A stretch of 64,000 nt of DNA from SbD1 sp039679945 (GTDB lineage: Bacteria > Desulfobacterota > Syntrophobacteria > Syntrophobacterales > Syntrophobacteraceae), in contig JBDKTY010000130.1 of assembly GCA_039679945.1 (NCBI GenBank), positions 55,379-119,378 of the forward strand, read 5' to 3'. Below the pieces are notes generated by a model. That model worked only from the letters and a program-made list of their open reading frames with translations. It made no database searches and was not told the DNA's origin. Positions 37,453 to 46,606 of the stretch are shown here, piece by piece (positions within the stretch are counted from its first letter, which is position 1; every line of letters begins with the position of its first letter). The position numbers and the translations under genes were made by a program.

Positions 37453-37959
37453 TCATGATGCGCGGGGGCTTCTGTCACGCTTTGCCGAGCCCTCCGCGTG
37501 AATCCATTGAATCAGTTCCCTCAATCCGTCCGGCATGGTTCCCCCGGTCGCGGTGACCGAGTGGCGGCGTCCATTCGCTTCGATTTCAAGCCGGTACTGA
37601 AAATGATCGGGCTGAGGCGACCCGATTTTTTCAGGCAACCGGAAGAACTCGGACTTATCCAGCAACTGTTCCAGCTTCCCGACTTTTTCCGGAGCAAGGT
37701 CCACGCTGTTTATGGATATCCTGGAGGTGATGCCGGCAACACCACCGCTCCTTATGAGCGTAAGCCTGATGGTTGTCTGCTCCGAGGACCCGGCCTCGAC
37801 GCGTGCGCAGCCATTCAATAGCCATACCGCGACCAGCATCGACGAGAGGATGATAATCACCCCAACAGCTACTCTGACCAGGGTCGCCAGGAAATGCATC
37901 CCACCCCGAGACCGGTCATTCGTGACTTCGAATACGCATTTGTTCGGTTTGGATTTCAT
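37453..37959 (-). CDS. emfourin-like membrane-anchored/lipoprotein
   Basis: 168 residues. A membrane helix or lipoprotein signal (AVGVIIILSSMLVAVWLLNG followed by CARVEAG) precedes a 95-residue domain resembling emfourin, the inhibitor of protealysin-type M4 metalloproteases: RSGGVAGITSRISIN, a 'L....L..LLDKSEFFRLP' helix, 'DHFQYRLEIEANGRRHSVT' and 'MPDGLRELIQWI'. Cys51 after the hydrophobic run could be lipidated. ATG 37959 is the longest start; ATG 37899 (MHFLATLVRV) is equally possible and gives a more usual signal. No M4 protease gene is in the window, so the partner is unknown; it is convergent with the M50-like gene. Confidence 0.65.
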   Translation of the reverse strand: MKSKPNKCVFEVTNDRSRGGMHFLATLVRVAVGVIIILSSMLVAVWLLNGCARVEAGSSEQTTIRLTLIRSGGVAGITSRISINSVDLAPEKVGKLEQLLDKSEFFRLPEKIGSPQPDHFQYRLEIEANGRRHSVTATGGTMPDGLRELIQWIHAEGSAKRDRSPRAS

Positions 37960-38382
37960 GGTTTTGTCGCCGTTGCCCCTTTTCCCGGGACCGTTGGAAG
38001 AAATGATTTCAACCGACGAGCCGGGGGCGCCCCAATGCCCGGCGCCGCTCGCTTCCTCTTTGGAAAGATATCCTGTACCACTACCACAAACATCGGATCT
38101 CCAGGGTTTTTCATGAATGTTTATCGTGCATTATCCGTGCCGTTCGAGCCATATCACGGTTCGCTTTTGGCCGCTCCCCAGGTGAGAGTACCCATGGAAT
38201 TTCTCCCGTGGCCGCGCCGTCATCCCGGACGGAACCCATGCCGGTCTTTAACCGCGCGGCCACGACTTGACGCCGTGGAGCTGTAGTCGTATTCTTTTTT
38301 GCTTAATCCCCACCCGGACGGATGCGGCACAAGATTCGTATGTAAATTGGCTCGGTTATCATAGAACATACACGGAGAATTC
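37960..38382. other. intergenic gap, no gene
   Basis: No supported ORF. CGTCATCCCGG followed by ACGGAACCC at 38218 looks like a degenerate half of the REP-like element seen at 26772 and 55103. Confidence 0.35.
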
Positions 38383-39213
38383 ATGCGAATATCTAAAACG
38401 GTTCTTCCACGATTCCCGATCGTCGCGATCATGGCTTTTATCATGCTGACATGCATGCCTCTGCCCCTCCTTGCCGATACGACTTATCTCTTCGGTAAAA
38501 TTGGTGATTTTCCAATAGGAGCTGCCCTGGAACAGAACCGGGGCAAGCTGACCGGTTTCTACTTCTATTATTCCCGTGCCAGGCAGATTCGCCTGGAAGG
38601 CAGTATCAACCCCGATGGCACCTTCCGCATGGAGGAAACAACGGAAGGCAAGAAAACCGGGCTTTTTGAAGGAAATGTCAAACAGGGCCGATGGAGCGGG
38701 ACATGGAGCAAGGCGCCCGGAGCCGCCCCCCTTCAATTCTCTCTCGATGAGAACCACGATCAGCTCAAGAATCTGACATGCAGTTATGATTGCACTCTCA
38801 AGGAACGGGATGCCGCACACCGCTACACCTACCAGTGGAGATTGAAACTCGCCATTGCGAAAGGCGCCGTGAAGGAGCTGGATTCAACCCAGGAGGCTTT
38901 CGGCGACGACAGGGACGAGCAAAGATGCGTCATCGATCTAAACGATTTGAAGCAGGTCCGGTCTGATTTGGGAATCGTGCTAAAAGCCGAGGGGGACGAT
39001 TCTGAAAAACAGGAAGGCGAGGATAAGGACGAGAAAGAGTGCGCGGTTCAAATCCTGGGTAATGCCGATATCCTGTGGATACGTTTTGGAGATTCCTCCG
39101 TTGAAGGAAACGACTGCCGCGGCCTGGGCTCCAGCATGTTTTGCAGTCCCCGCGCTTTCTGGAACGATATCATTTTGGACCGTCGCACACAAAAATGCAA
39201 AGCTCTCCGATGA
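38383..39213 (+). CDS. secreted hypothetical protein
   Basis: 276 residues. A signal peptide (FPIVAIMAFIMLTCMPLPLL, cleavage near LAD) leads into a beta-rich domain with IGAALEQNRGKLTGFYFYY and repeated 'G...G.WSG.W' turns, then a charged stretch DDSEKQEGEDKDEKE and several cysteines (two near 147-151, others toward the C-terminus) likely forming disulfides. Start ATG has GGAGAA nearby. I do not recognise a characterised family. The next gene encodes a smaller secreted protein on the same strand, 87 bases on. Confidence 0.8.
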   Translation: MRISKTVLPRFPIVAIMAFIMLTCMPLPLLADTTYLFGKIGDFPIGAALEQNRGKLTGFYFYYSRARQIRLEGSINPDGTFRMEETTEGKKTGLFEGNVKQGRWSGTWSKAPGAAPLQFSLDENHDQLKNLTCSYDCTLKERDAAHRYTYQWRLKLAIAKGAVKELDSTQEAFGDDRDEQRCVIDLNDLKQVRSDLGIVLKAEGDDSEKQEGEDKDEKECAVQILGNADILWIRFGDSSVEGNDCRGLGSSMFCSPRAFWNDIILDRRTQKCKALR

Positions 39214-39300
39214 AAAGATATGAAATGATTATCCGCATGATCGCTCGGAAATTCTCCTTAAATGTATAGCCACATGCACGACACGAGGGGATCTGTTCGA

Positions 39301-39645
39301 ATGGCGCGGATATGCTGCATGCTTTTTCTTGTTTCGTTCATATGCTGCCCGTCGCCCGCACGGGCTGTCACAGGCGTGTGCGAAAATGACGACGGCAACA
39401 TCGCCGTCTCCATAATTACCAACGATGAAGGCCAATTACTCGATTTGGCGGTGACCGTCGATGATACCCAAATCAGCCGTTTCCCCGAGGCAAACCGCTC
39501 CAGCATCACCCTGCCTTCATACCGCTACAAGTTTTCCGCTGAAAAGAATGCGCACCAGGATGCCCTGGATCTCGACATTTCGGGAGATACAGGCCACATG
39601 GAATATCAGGGCAAAACTTTCAACCTGGAGTGCAATTGGCAATAG
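39301..39645 (+). CDS. small secreted hypothetical protein
   Basis: 114 residues with a signal peptide (MARICCMLFLVSFICCPSPA, cleavage after ARA). The mature part is about 90 residues with two cysteines (CENDD near the start and LECNWQ at the end), probably joined. ATG 39301 is chosen because GAGGGG lies upstream and it gives a clean signal; the frame stays open to an ATG at 39262. No family recognised; the pairing with the preceding secreted protein suggests a shared role. Confidence 0.7.
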   Translation: MARICCMLFLVSFICCPSPARAVTGVCENDDGNIAVSIITNDEGQLLDLAVTVDDTQISRFPEANRSSITLPSYRYKFSAEKNAHQDALDLDISGDTGHMEYQGKTFNLECNWQ

Positions 39646-39695
39646 TCGCCGGACTGGAGATATCGAAACAGATCCGGTGCGTGGCCCGTGCCTGA

Positions 39696-40160
39696 TCAGG
39701 GCAAAAGGAAAAAACCCAGGACCTTCTGCGTATGTTCATCCAGCTTAACAAAACTGGCGCCTACAGACTCCGACCTGACGCTGGCCACGGACGCGAGGAA
39801 CGTGATGACGTTCGTTGAGTCGTCCAGCCTCATTTTGATCCTGACGACTTCGTCTTGCGACAGATCTTTCCCCCCGTACTTGATGAAACGTATTCCGGAT
39901 TTAGATATATCCAGGACCTTGACAAGAGTTCCCTCGGAAGGGTCGCCCGGTGAAAAGCACAAACCCGTGGAATTCACCTGCTTCCGATAGAATTTCCTTC
40001 TGTCAACAAACACTGAAAATGTATGGTTGCAATCACAGGAGATGGATACAACATTGCCGGAACTTATCGTTGACAAATTAATCTGGTTGGATGCACTGCA
40101 ATTAGGACATGCGACATAGGCAGCTCTACTTTCGGTGACATATACTTTCATTGTATCCAT
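39696..40160 (-). CDS. zinc-ribbon/PilZ protein
   Basis: 154 residues. N-terminal cysteine pairs Cys18-x2-Cys21 (ACPNC) and Cys42-x-Cys44 (CDC) look like a small zinc ribbon. A PilZ domain follows with the c-di-GMP-binding RxxxR region (DRRKFYRKQV, 53-62) and D/NxSxxG motif (DISKSG, 84-89). Such proteins are cytoplasmic c-di-GMP receptors acting on motility, exopolysaccharide or adhesion. ATG 40160 is chosen because GGAG lies eight bases upstream. It neighbours a second PilZ gene on the same strand, 230 bases away. Confidence 0.87.
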   Translation of the reverse strand: MDTMKVYVTESRAAYVACPNCSASNQINLSTISSGNVVSISCDCNHTFSVFVDRRKFYRKQVNSTGLCFSPGDPSEGTLVKVLDISKSGIRFIKYGGKDLSQDEVVRIKMRLDDSTNVITFLASVASVRSESVGASFVKLDEHTQKVLGFFLLP

Positions 40161-40390
40161 GTCTTTACTCCTAACAACAGATATGGTGCACTGTTGTAAA
40201 CACTTCGCAGCCTTGCTTCGGTTCTCCTTGAAATAGATCGACTTGCTGATGGACATGCAATCCGGTATCATAAGAGGCTGTTCAGGAGCTTTTATAGCAT
40301 GCTTTGGGTACCGAGGTATAGCAGTATTAAGATACGAGTTCGCACCTCCATATATTGTGGCAAACGTTGGATTTTACGCGCGACCCGACA

Positions 40391-41416
40391 TCAGTCCAGG
40401 AACTGCGCGGGCGGCGGAAGCCGGTTCAAATCGTCCATAATCCCATCATCGAGTAAATTTTCAAATCTGGCATGAACCGAGCAATCCGCAAAATGATGGA
40501 ACCTGATGGCAACGATGACGCAAACCTGGCTTATCCCCTTGGCAGATGGCATCTGAGGAGGAGCATAGTTGATCCGGAACCTTCGCCCGAGCAGGTGATG
40601 GGCGGCCTCTCTCTTGCCTATGCGGCAAAAGAAGCATATCCCCCCGCGGGACACATCGCACACATCCATGTAGAAGGGCTTTCCAAGCGGATCACCGGAA
40701 GAGGTCAGCAACTGCGCCGTTCCCTTTCCATACACATTGAGGCGCTTGTGGGTGCGGCGGTCCAACTGTCTCTTCTGGAGCATGTCCCAGACTTTTTCCG
40801 ATTTTGATGCGAATTCCTGCAATTTTGACTCAAGCACGGGATATTCTTTTTCCCAGTGTCTCCTTGCCTCCACATCGAGATAACTCAACTCCACATCGCC
40901 GTGTGTTATGAACGTGGTTGTAAAGACGGTATTGGAGAAGAATGTTTCCTCGCCGGCAATTTCGCCGGGAGAGAGTACTTTCAGGAAAATCTCGGTATTG
41001 TTGATTGAATAGACCAATTTGGCGCGGCCCCTGTTTAACAGGAAGAGCCTCGGGTTGTTTGACCCTTGCGCGAATATGACCTCATCCGGACCATACTTCG
41101 CATGCTTCAGCGAGTAGTAGAAGGCATTTGACTCATCGGCGTTCAGGAGATCGTAGAGTTCCGACCATATTCTGCGGTGCTCTTTGTCGATGGCCCGATT
41201 CTTCTCCTCGTCAATGATCTCGGCGGCACGGATTATTTCGTTCAATGCCATCGGGGAAATCTCATAGATCCGCTGCTGAAAGGCTTCCGCTGCCTTAAAG
41301 TCCCTTTCCTTCGCGCAGGACGCTATGACTTCGAGAAGCAGTCTGACTGCTTCCGTCTTGTTGTCTTCCCTTAAGCATTGCGATATAAGCACTTCTTGCT
41401 GTTGTCTGCTTTTCAT
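40391..41416 (-). CDS. cyclic-nucleotide-binding/PilZ protein
   Basis: 341 residues. A helical N-terminus (about 1-90) resembles a short TPR-like unit. A cNMP-binding/CRP-like beta-roll lies at about 95-205, with DEVIFAQGSNNPRLFLLNRG and LSPGEIAGEETFF; the PBC Arg/Glu pair is not canonical, so nucleotide binding is uncertain. The C-terminal PilZ domain (about 218-335) has RRTHKR (RxxxR) and DVSRGG (DxSxxG). No DNA-binding domain is present. ATG 41416 has GAGGGG upstream; the frame extends farther without a site. The combination suggests a node receiving both a cyclic nucleotide or redox signal and c-di-GMP. It precedes the zinc-ribbon/PilZ gene on the same strand. Confidence 0.88.
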   Translation of the reverse strand: MKSRQQQEVLISQCLREDNKTEAVRLLLEVIASCAKERDFKAAEAFQQRIYEISPMALNEIIRAAEIIDEEKNRAIDKEHRRIWSELYDLLNADESNAFYYSLKHAKYGPDEVIFAQGSNNPRLFLLNRGRAKLVYSINNTEIFLKVLSPGEIAGEETFFSNTVFTTTFITHGDVELSYLDVEARRHWEKEYPVLESKLQEFASKSEKVWDMLQKRQLDRRTHKRLNVYGKGTAQLLTSSGDPLGKPFYMDVCDVSRGGICFFCRIGKREAAHHLLGRRFRINYAPPQMPSAKGISQVCVIVAIRFHHFADCSVHARFENLLDDGIMDDLNRLPPPAQFLD

Positions 41417-41997
41417 TGACCCCTCGGGAGTTGCAGAAAGATGACACGAGAGAACCACGAGTCCCATGCACGCCGGCAACACGGTGAATTATGCATTAAG
41501 CAATTACGATACAGCCAATTATCCACACCACTCCCTCGACAAATGAGGATCTGCCCTTTTTCTGCTTCGCTGAAATTTGCAGAGTGTGTACCGTCAATTC
41601 GGTATTTTTGATGAAACACTTTAGCAGGATTGAATGGTCACCCAAGCCCTCAAGGACTGCTCCGGATCGCCTTTTAACGAGAGGCATTCCCCGCCTCGCG
41701 CCGATAAACCTCTTTATTGAGCGATCACGATTACATACTACCGGTATGATCGTTCAATGGCGATGCGTCCCGGGGTTGAGATAAGATCGCGATCCAGGAG
41801 AATGAAGGTCCCGCGCCGGTTCCCGTTGTACTCGGAATATTCGGCGCGCGGCGGTTAGTGGAACCCGGTTTCATATTGAAGGAGGAAATGACGGCGCCGG
41901 AAACCCGCTTCCGGTAACTCCATGCCGCTCTCCGAATGATAGAATATGCCGGAAGCCCATGCCGTCCAAATGTCCACTGAATTGATCGGGATACAAA
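41417..41997. other. intergenic gap between divergent genes
   Basis: No supported ORF on either strand; it should hold promoters for the cNMP-PilZ gene (minus) and the GT87 gene (plus), but no clear elements were found. Confidence 0.4.
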
Positions 41998-43140
41998 ATG
42001 CATGCACTCAGTCTTACCAGACCTCATGCCGTCAGGAATGCATGGGTCATCTGGGTTGTGGTTTTTCTAGCCATTGCCGTGATAGTGGCTATGCCCTCGA
42101 ACAAGAGAACAGTGGCTCCGGTCTACAGGACTGCATCGATCAACTGGTGCCAGGGCGCCGATCTTTATGAACCGGGGATTGGAGGCTATCTCTACCTGCC
42201 CCAGGCAGCCGTTCTTTTCACACCGTTCTCGTTGCCGCCCTTCGGGGTCGCCGAGGTGCTCTGGCGTGCCTTCAGTATCGGGATTCTCGCCTTCGCGGTT
42301 TGGAGGCTTGCGCAAGTGGGAGCGCATGGAGGAGGACCGGCGCTTTTCCCCCTGATGACCCTGCTGGTAATACCGGCGGCGCTCGATTCCGCTCGCAACG
42401 GACAGATGAATATTCCGCTGGCCGCGCTCATGACACTGGCCGCGGTCGATATGTCGGGGCGGCGCTGGTGGCCGGCGGCATTCTGGCTCTGCCTGGGGCT
42501 GGCGCTCAAGCCCCTGATCGTTATCCTCCTCGGCTTTTCCGCTCTGCTTTACAGAGAAATGCGGCCGCGTCTGGCTATCGGCCTGCTGGTCCTTTTCGCG
42601 TTTCCATTCCTGACGCAGCATCCCGAATACGTGCTGGCGCAGTACAAGCTGTTCTTCCTTAAATCCCAGACCTCGGGAAACCCGGGCAGCCTTGCGCGGT
42701 TCAGCGATCTATTCGGTATCCTCGGCACGGTGGGAATAAACGCGACATTTTCCGTTCAGATGGGAATTCGCATTGCCGCAGGGGTGAGCGCCCTGGCACT
42801 TTGCCTGCTGGGCCTGAGGCGCTGGGGGCATTTGCACGGGACCCTGCTTTTCTTCGGTATCACTGCCAGCTATACGCTGCTCTTCAATCCCCGGACTGAA
42901 AATAATACCTACATCGTCGCGGCGGTACCGATGGCCCTGTATGCCGCATGGGCACTCCTGCGCGACCGCCGGCGGCTGATAGGCTGCGCGCTGGTTGCGG
43001 CCATCCTGGTCATGAGCGCCAGCTATGAAATAACACGCGGCAATAACCATTGGGTGTGTCCCGCCATGTGTCTTTTCTTCCTGGTCTATCTGATCGTGAT
43101 ATTGATACGTAATGAAAAACCGGTACCCGGCCAGCAGTGA
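41998..43140 (+). CDS. GT87-family membrane glycosyltransferase
   Basis: 380 residues, about ten membrane helices. The layout resembles GT87 (DUF2029, PimE-like polyprenyl-phosphate mannosyltransferases): after the first helix the loop has WCQGADLYEPG and YLYLPQAAVLFTPFSLPPFG, then the conserved ARNGQMNIP motif, LALKP, and NPRTENNTY near the C-terminus. These enzymes use lipid-linked sugars on the outer face of the cytoplasmic membrane. Acceptor and sugar are unknown. The start ATG has a weak CGGGAT site. It is convergent with the GT2 gene. Confidence 0.87.
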   Translation: MHALSLTRPHAVRNAWVIWVVVFLAIAVIVAMPSNKRTVAPVYRTASINWCQGADLYEPGIGGYLYLPQAAVLFTPFSLPPFGVAEVLWRAFSIGILAFAVWRLAQVGAHGGGPALFPLMTLLVIPAALDSARNGQMNIPLAALMTLAAVDMSGRRWWPAAFWLCLGLALKPLIVILLGFSALLYREMRPRLAIGLLVLFAFPFLTQHPEYVLAQYKLFFLKSQTSGNPGSLARFSDLFGILGTVGINATFSVQMGIRIAAGVSALALCLLGLRRWGHLHGTLLFFGITASYTLLFNPRTENNTYIVAAVPMALYAAWALLRDRRRLIGCALVAAILVMSASYEITRGNNHWVCPAMCLFFLVYLIVILIRNEKPVPGQQ

Positions 43141-43172
43141 CAGGAATCGTCCCCGCGCTCCCTCCTCCAGCC

Positions 43173-44126
43173 TCACAGTGGAGCGATCTTCCTGGAGACC
43201 TTCTTAAAGAGCTTGACCAGGGGTTTTATTGTCTTGTAGACGGGCAGGATCAGGAAAAACTCCGTCACGGGGAACCTCGCCCCAATCCTTTCTATTGCTG
43301 TCTTTCGATCAACCAGCCCCTTTTTCCTGGACTTCCAGAATTGGTACACCATGTCAATTTTGAGGTAATACTTTATGGGACCGGCCAGCTTAATGTAGGG
43401 CCGGGAGAGGTATTCCTCCAGCAGTCGGAAGAACTCGTCGAAATGGAGCAGGTTCCGGGCATTTTCGGCTGTCTTCTGCCGGGGGTGGATTCGGAAGGAC
43501 GCGAGAGGCTCGGCGATGAAGGCGAACTCCCCTTTCTCCAGCAGGTAGAACCACATCTCCAGGTCAATCATCTGATCATATTCCGCATTGAAGCCGCGTT
43601 CGGCATCCTTTCGCCGAAACATAACGACCGTGGGCTCGCCTACGAGGTTAGCCTGTCTTACCAGACACATATGGATTACCGCGGCGCCTTCCGCCGTAAA
43701 ACTCTTCTTGAACTCGCAAAGGACCCGGACGAGGTGCGAATCGGCGTTGATTATATTTCGTGCCGAAGCCACCAGGGAAACCTCCTGGGCGGAATCCAGG
43801 GCCGAGACCATCCTGCCCAGCGCATCGGGTGAAGCTAAAAGATCGTCCGCAAAGACAAACTTGATGTATTCTCCCCTCGCTTTCGCGAGGCAGCGGTTCC
43901 AGTTCCCGGCCAGCCCCAGGTTTTTCTCGTTCACCTCGAAAACGACCCGCTCATCCGTGAGATACCTTTGGACCGTCTCCACCGTTGCGTCATTGGAACA
44001 GTCGTCCTGAATGATCAGCTCAAAATCCCGAAAATTCTGGCCGAGCACGGATTCTATCGCCATCGGCAGGTAATCGGCATAGTTGTAAGTGGGTATGCAA
44101 ACACTGACCTTGGGTGAAACCCGCAT
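43173..44126 (-). CDS. family 2 glycosyltransferase
   Basis: 317 residues, GT-A fold. The N-terminus is typical: VSVCIPTYNYADYLPMAIES, then IIQDDCSNDAT (nucleotide-sugar Asp), NLGLAGNWNRCLAKARGEYI and the metal-binding FADD. The rest contains DLEMWFYLLEKG and FRIHPRQKT, as in GT2 enzymes of polysaccharide synthesis. No membrane segment. ATG 44126 has AAGGGAA upstream. It transfers a sugar from a nucleotide donor in the cytoplasm; the product is unknown. The MFS exporter gene lies 86 bases upstream on the same strand. Confidence 0.92.
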   Translation of the reverse strand: MRVSPKVSVCIPTYNYADYLPMAIESVLGQNFRDFELIIQDDCSNDATVETVQRYLTDERVVFEVNEKNLGLAGNWNRCLAKARGEYIKFVFADDLLASPDALGRMVSALDSAQEVSLVASARNIINADSHLVRVLCEFKKSFTAEGAAVIHMCLVRQANLVGEPTVVMFRRKDAERGFNAEYDQMIDLEMWFYLLEKGEFAFIAEPLASFRIHPRQKTAENARNLLHFDEFFRLLEEYLSRPYIKLAGPIKYYLKIDMVYQFWKSRKKGLVDRKTAIERIGARFPVTEFFLILPVYKTIKPLVKLFKKVSRKIAPL

Positions 44127-44212
44127 TTTGTTCCCTTGTTTCGGATTATTTACGTCCTGGATACCGGAGTGAATCAGGCCACCGGCTCTCTCGCCCTCGC
44201 CGGCCCCCTGGA

Positions 44213-45847
44213 TCATCCTCCCGGCTTGCTTTCTTTCGGCAGGCTCCTGGTCAGCATGTGCCTGACGACGGGACGTCCTTCCAGCCTGTGGAACGCATGC
44301 ACGGCCTGTTCGATCTCAACGTCCGCCACTATCACGCGTTCGTGCTGCCTCAAGTGTTCCACCCAGGATTCAACGAAAAAGGTCTCACAGTATTTCGATG
44401 GGTCGGAAATATCCACGAAGACAGCCCATCGGAAAGCCCCGCCGCGAAGCCGAGCCCTTCTGAGTCTTTTCATGGCGGTGCCGAATGCCCGCCAATCCGC
44501 GGGATCGATACTGTACTCGACCACCACCATAACAGGGCCTTCATCCATACTCGGCTCCAAAGCAACCGAGGGCGCGGGCCAGTGCTCCGATGGCGTGATA
44601 TCGATGCGATCGCCCGAGACAAGTTTGAACCACCGGGAAGTCAGAAGGCCAAGCACGAGGCCCGTAGCGGAGAGGTGCAGAGCACCGGGAATCCCGGTGA
44701 TGTCCGCCACCGCTCCCCATAGAAAACTCCCAATGGCCGTACCCCCGAAAAAGACCAGCATGTATACGGCAAGGCACCTTCCCCGCACCCAGGCGGGTGC
44801 AATCGACTGCACGCTGCTGTTGAAATTGGAGAGAAGCGCGAGCCACGAGGCTCCGGCGAAAAAGACCACCGCCATATCGAGTGCGAAGATGGGCACGAAG
44901 GCGATGAAGCTGAGAGAAGCGGCAAATACCAGGGTCGTGCACAGGGCAAGCCGGTTGAAGGAAATTCTTTGCAGAATCCATGAGAGTACGGCCATTGCGG
45001 CCACCGCGCCGAGTCCGAAAGCCCCGAGAAGAAGACCGTATTCCCCGGAGCCGGCTTTCAGGCTGTTTCGAGTGAAAATAGGCAGGAGCGCGATGAGGGA
45101 ACTGGCGCACGCGATGAAGCAAAAAGCCCGGACGAAGACCGCCTGGAGGGCCGGCGCATACCTGACAAAACGAATACCGGTTCTCATCGCGGCGAAGATC
45201 CGTTCAGCCGGAAGGGCACTTTCCCGAACCGGCCGCTTCCAGAAGAACAAAACGAAGATCACGCCCAGGAATGAAGCGGCATTTATGAGAAATGTCGCTC
45301 CGGCGCCCAGCGCCACCAGGGAAAAACCGCCGAGGGCCGGACCGAAGGCGCGCGCGAGGTTGAACCCGGCGCTGTTGAGGGCAACGGCGGGCCGAACCTG
45401 AGAACGGGTAACGAGGTCGGGAACTATCGCCTGCCAGGCGGGTGCATTCAGACCTGTTCCAAGTCCCAGGGCCAGCACGAGCAAAAGCAGCAGCCAGGGA
45501 GTCGTCATGCCCATAATAGTGAGCACCCCGAGTACGATGGCGGCGGCCAGCATCCACGTCTGGGTCATAATGATAATTCGACGCCGGTCCATCACGTCCG
45601 CGAGGGCTCCCGCGGGCAGAGCCAGGAGAAACATCGGAAAACTGGCGGCGGTCTGAACGAGCGAAACCATCAGGGCTGACGGTGAAATCGTTGCCATGAG
45701 CCAGGCCATGGCCGTATTCTGCATCCAGGTCCCGACATTCGAGACCAGGGCGGCGATCCAGAGCGCCCGGAATACGGGGTTGCTCAGCGGAGTCCAGGGA
45801 GTTGATCTCTCTTGTGCGGGATCGGTGAATGCTTTTTCTTTGCTCAT
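44213..45847 (-). CDS. MFS exporter (EntS-like) with extra C-terminal domain
   Basis: 544 residues. Residues 1-420 are a twelve-helix major facilitator of the MFS_3 (enterobactin-exporter-like) group, with LSNPVFRALWIAALVSNVGT, MQNTAMAWLM, the loop motif GALADVMDRRR and GRCLAVYMLVFFGG. About 110 residues follow: VVVEYSIDPADWRAFGTAMK, 'RRARLRGGAFRWAVFVD', 'ETFFVESWVEHLRQHERV'; this looks like a ferredoxin-like dimeric alpha/beta barrel of the antibiotic-biosynthesis-monooxygenase kind. Such fusions occur in this MFS group. Substrate unknown. The start codon directly abuts the stop of the ComEA-like gene (TAAATG), so the genes are likely co-transcribed. Confidence 0.9.
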   Translation of the reverse strand: MSKEKAFTDPAQERSTPWTPLSNPVFRALWIAALVSNVGTWMQNTAMAWLMATISPSALMVSLVQTAASFPMFLLALPAGALADVMDRRRIIIMTQTWMLAAAIVLGVLTIMGMTTPWLLLLLVLALGLGTGLNAPAWQAIVPDLVTRSQVRPAVALNSAGFNLARAFGPALGGFSLVALGAGATFLINAASFLGVIFVLFFWKRPVRESALPAERIFAAMRTGIRFVRYAPALQAVFVRAFCFIACASSLIALLPIFTRNSLKAGSGEYGLLLGAFGLGAVAAMAVLSWILQRISFNRLALCTTLVFAASLSFIAFVPIFALDMAVVFFAGASWLALLSNFNSSVQSIAPAWVRGRCLAVYMLVFFGGTAIGSFLWGAVADITGIPGALHLSATGLVLGLLTSRWFKLVSGDRIDITPSEHWPAPSVALEPSMDEGPVMVVVEYSIDPADWRAFGTAMKRLRRARLRGGAFRWAVFVDISDPSKYCETFFVESWVEHLRQHERVIVADVEIEQAVHAFHRLEGRPVVRHMLTRSLPKESKPGG

Positions 45848-46450
45848 TTAGCGATCTTTCGGAACGATGGCCGCGTCGGGGATCGGCCCCTCGCATTCCC
45901 CCGGAGGAAGCACTTCGAGGAAGGATTCCAGTCGTTCTGAAGTTTTTCGTCCAACGCCCGCCAGTTCAACAAGCTCCCCGACATTTTGCCACGGCTTCAG
46001 GTCGCGCCTTTTGGTAATGGCGTCCGCGACCTCGGGGCGCATCATCGGTATGAGCAGAAGATCCCGGGCCGATGCACGATTCATATCGAGCTTGAGCCCC
46101 GCGGCAAGGCGAGCCGAGGCTGGCATCGGGCCGGTCATGAAACGAGGACCGGACTCATTGCCCAGCACCGTCAGGGATTCTCCCGATTTCATTCTCCGGT
46201 TTTCTCCGGGGCAAATGCCGAACCGGCCCGCAACGCGCAACGCATCCGATAATCCCGCGTGCCCCGACTCCAGGAGGTAAATTCCTGGCACGGGCACATC
46301 TCCCTTCACCTCAACGATGACAGGGGCCGGACGAATCGAGGCGGCCGGCGCCGCATTTCTGTAAGACCGCCACGGAACGCAACAGCAGACAATCCCTAAA
46401 AGCAATACGATGGCGGTCCGGATCTTCAGTTGTTGTTCGTTGGCTGTCAT
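45848..46450 (-). CDS. ComEA-like SLBB/helix-hairpin-helix protein
   Basis: 200 residues. One membrane helix (RTAIVLLLGIVCCCVPW) is followed by an SLBB-like segment (VIVEVKGDVPVPGIYLLESG) and, at the C-terminus, helix-hairpin-helix motifs (LDMNRASARDLLLIPMMRPE, VGELVELAGVGRKTSERLES) as in ComEA DNA receptors. The usual 'INxA' reads 'MNRA'. This suggests a membrane-anchored dsDNA-binding protein; competence is possible (comM is also present) but other genes such as comEC are not in the window. ATG 46450 (MTANEQQLKI) is chosen because it directly precedes the membrane helix; the frame is open for 750 bases more upstream, but that part is antisense to the CarS fusion gene. Confidence 0.82.
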   Translation of the reverse strand: MTANEQQLKIRTAIVLLLGIVCCCVPWRSYRNAAPAASIRPAPVIVEVKGDVPVPGIYLLESGHAGLSDALRVAGRFGICPGENRRMKSGESLTVLGNESGPRFMTGPMPASARLAAGLKLDMNRASARDLLLIPMMRPEVADAITKRRDLKPWQNVGELVELAGVGRKTSERLESFLEVLPPGECEGPIPDAAIVPKDR

Positions 46451-46606
46451 CAGCGCAATCCGGCAATTTTGAAAATCCGGCATAAAGATGTTGATCTCCG
46501 GCGGTAATCGGGGTACTTCCCCATCCCAGCACACGAATGCTATCATTACCTGACCGCGCGCACCGAAATGGATACTCACAATCATGCAAAGATTCAATAC
46601 AATAAC

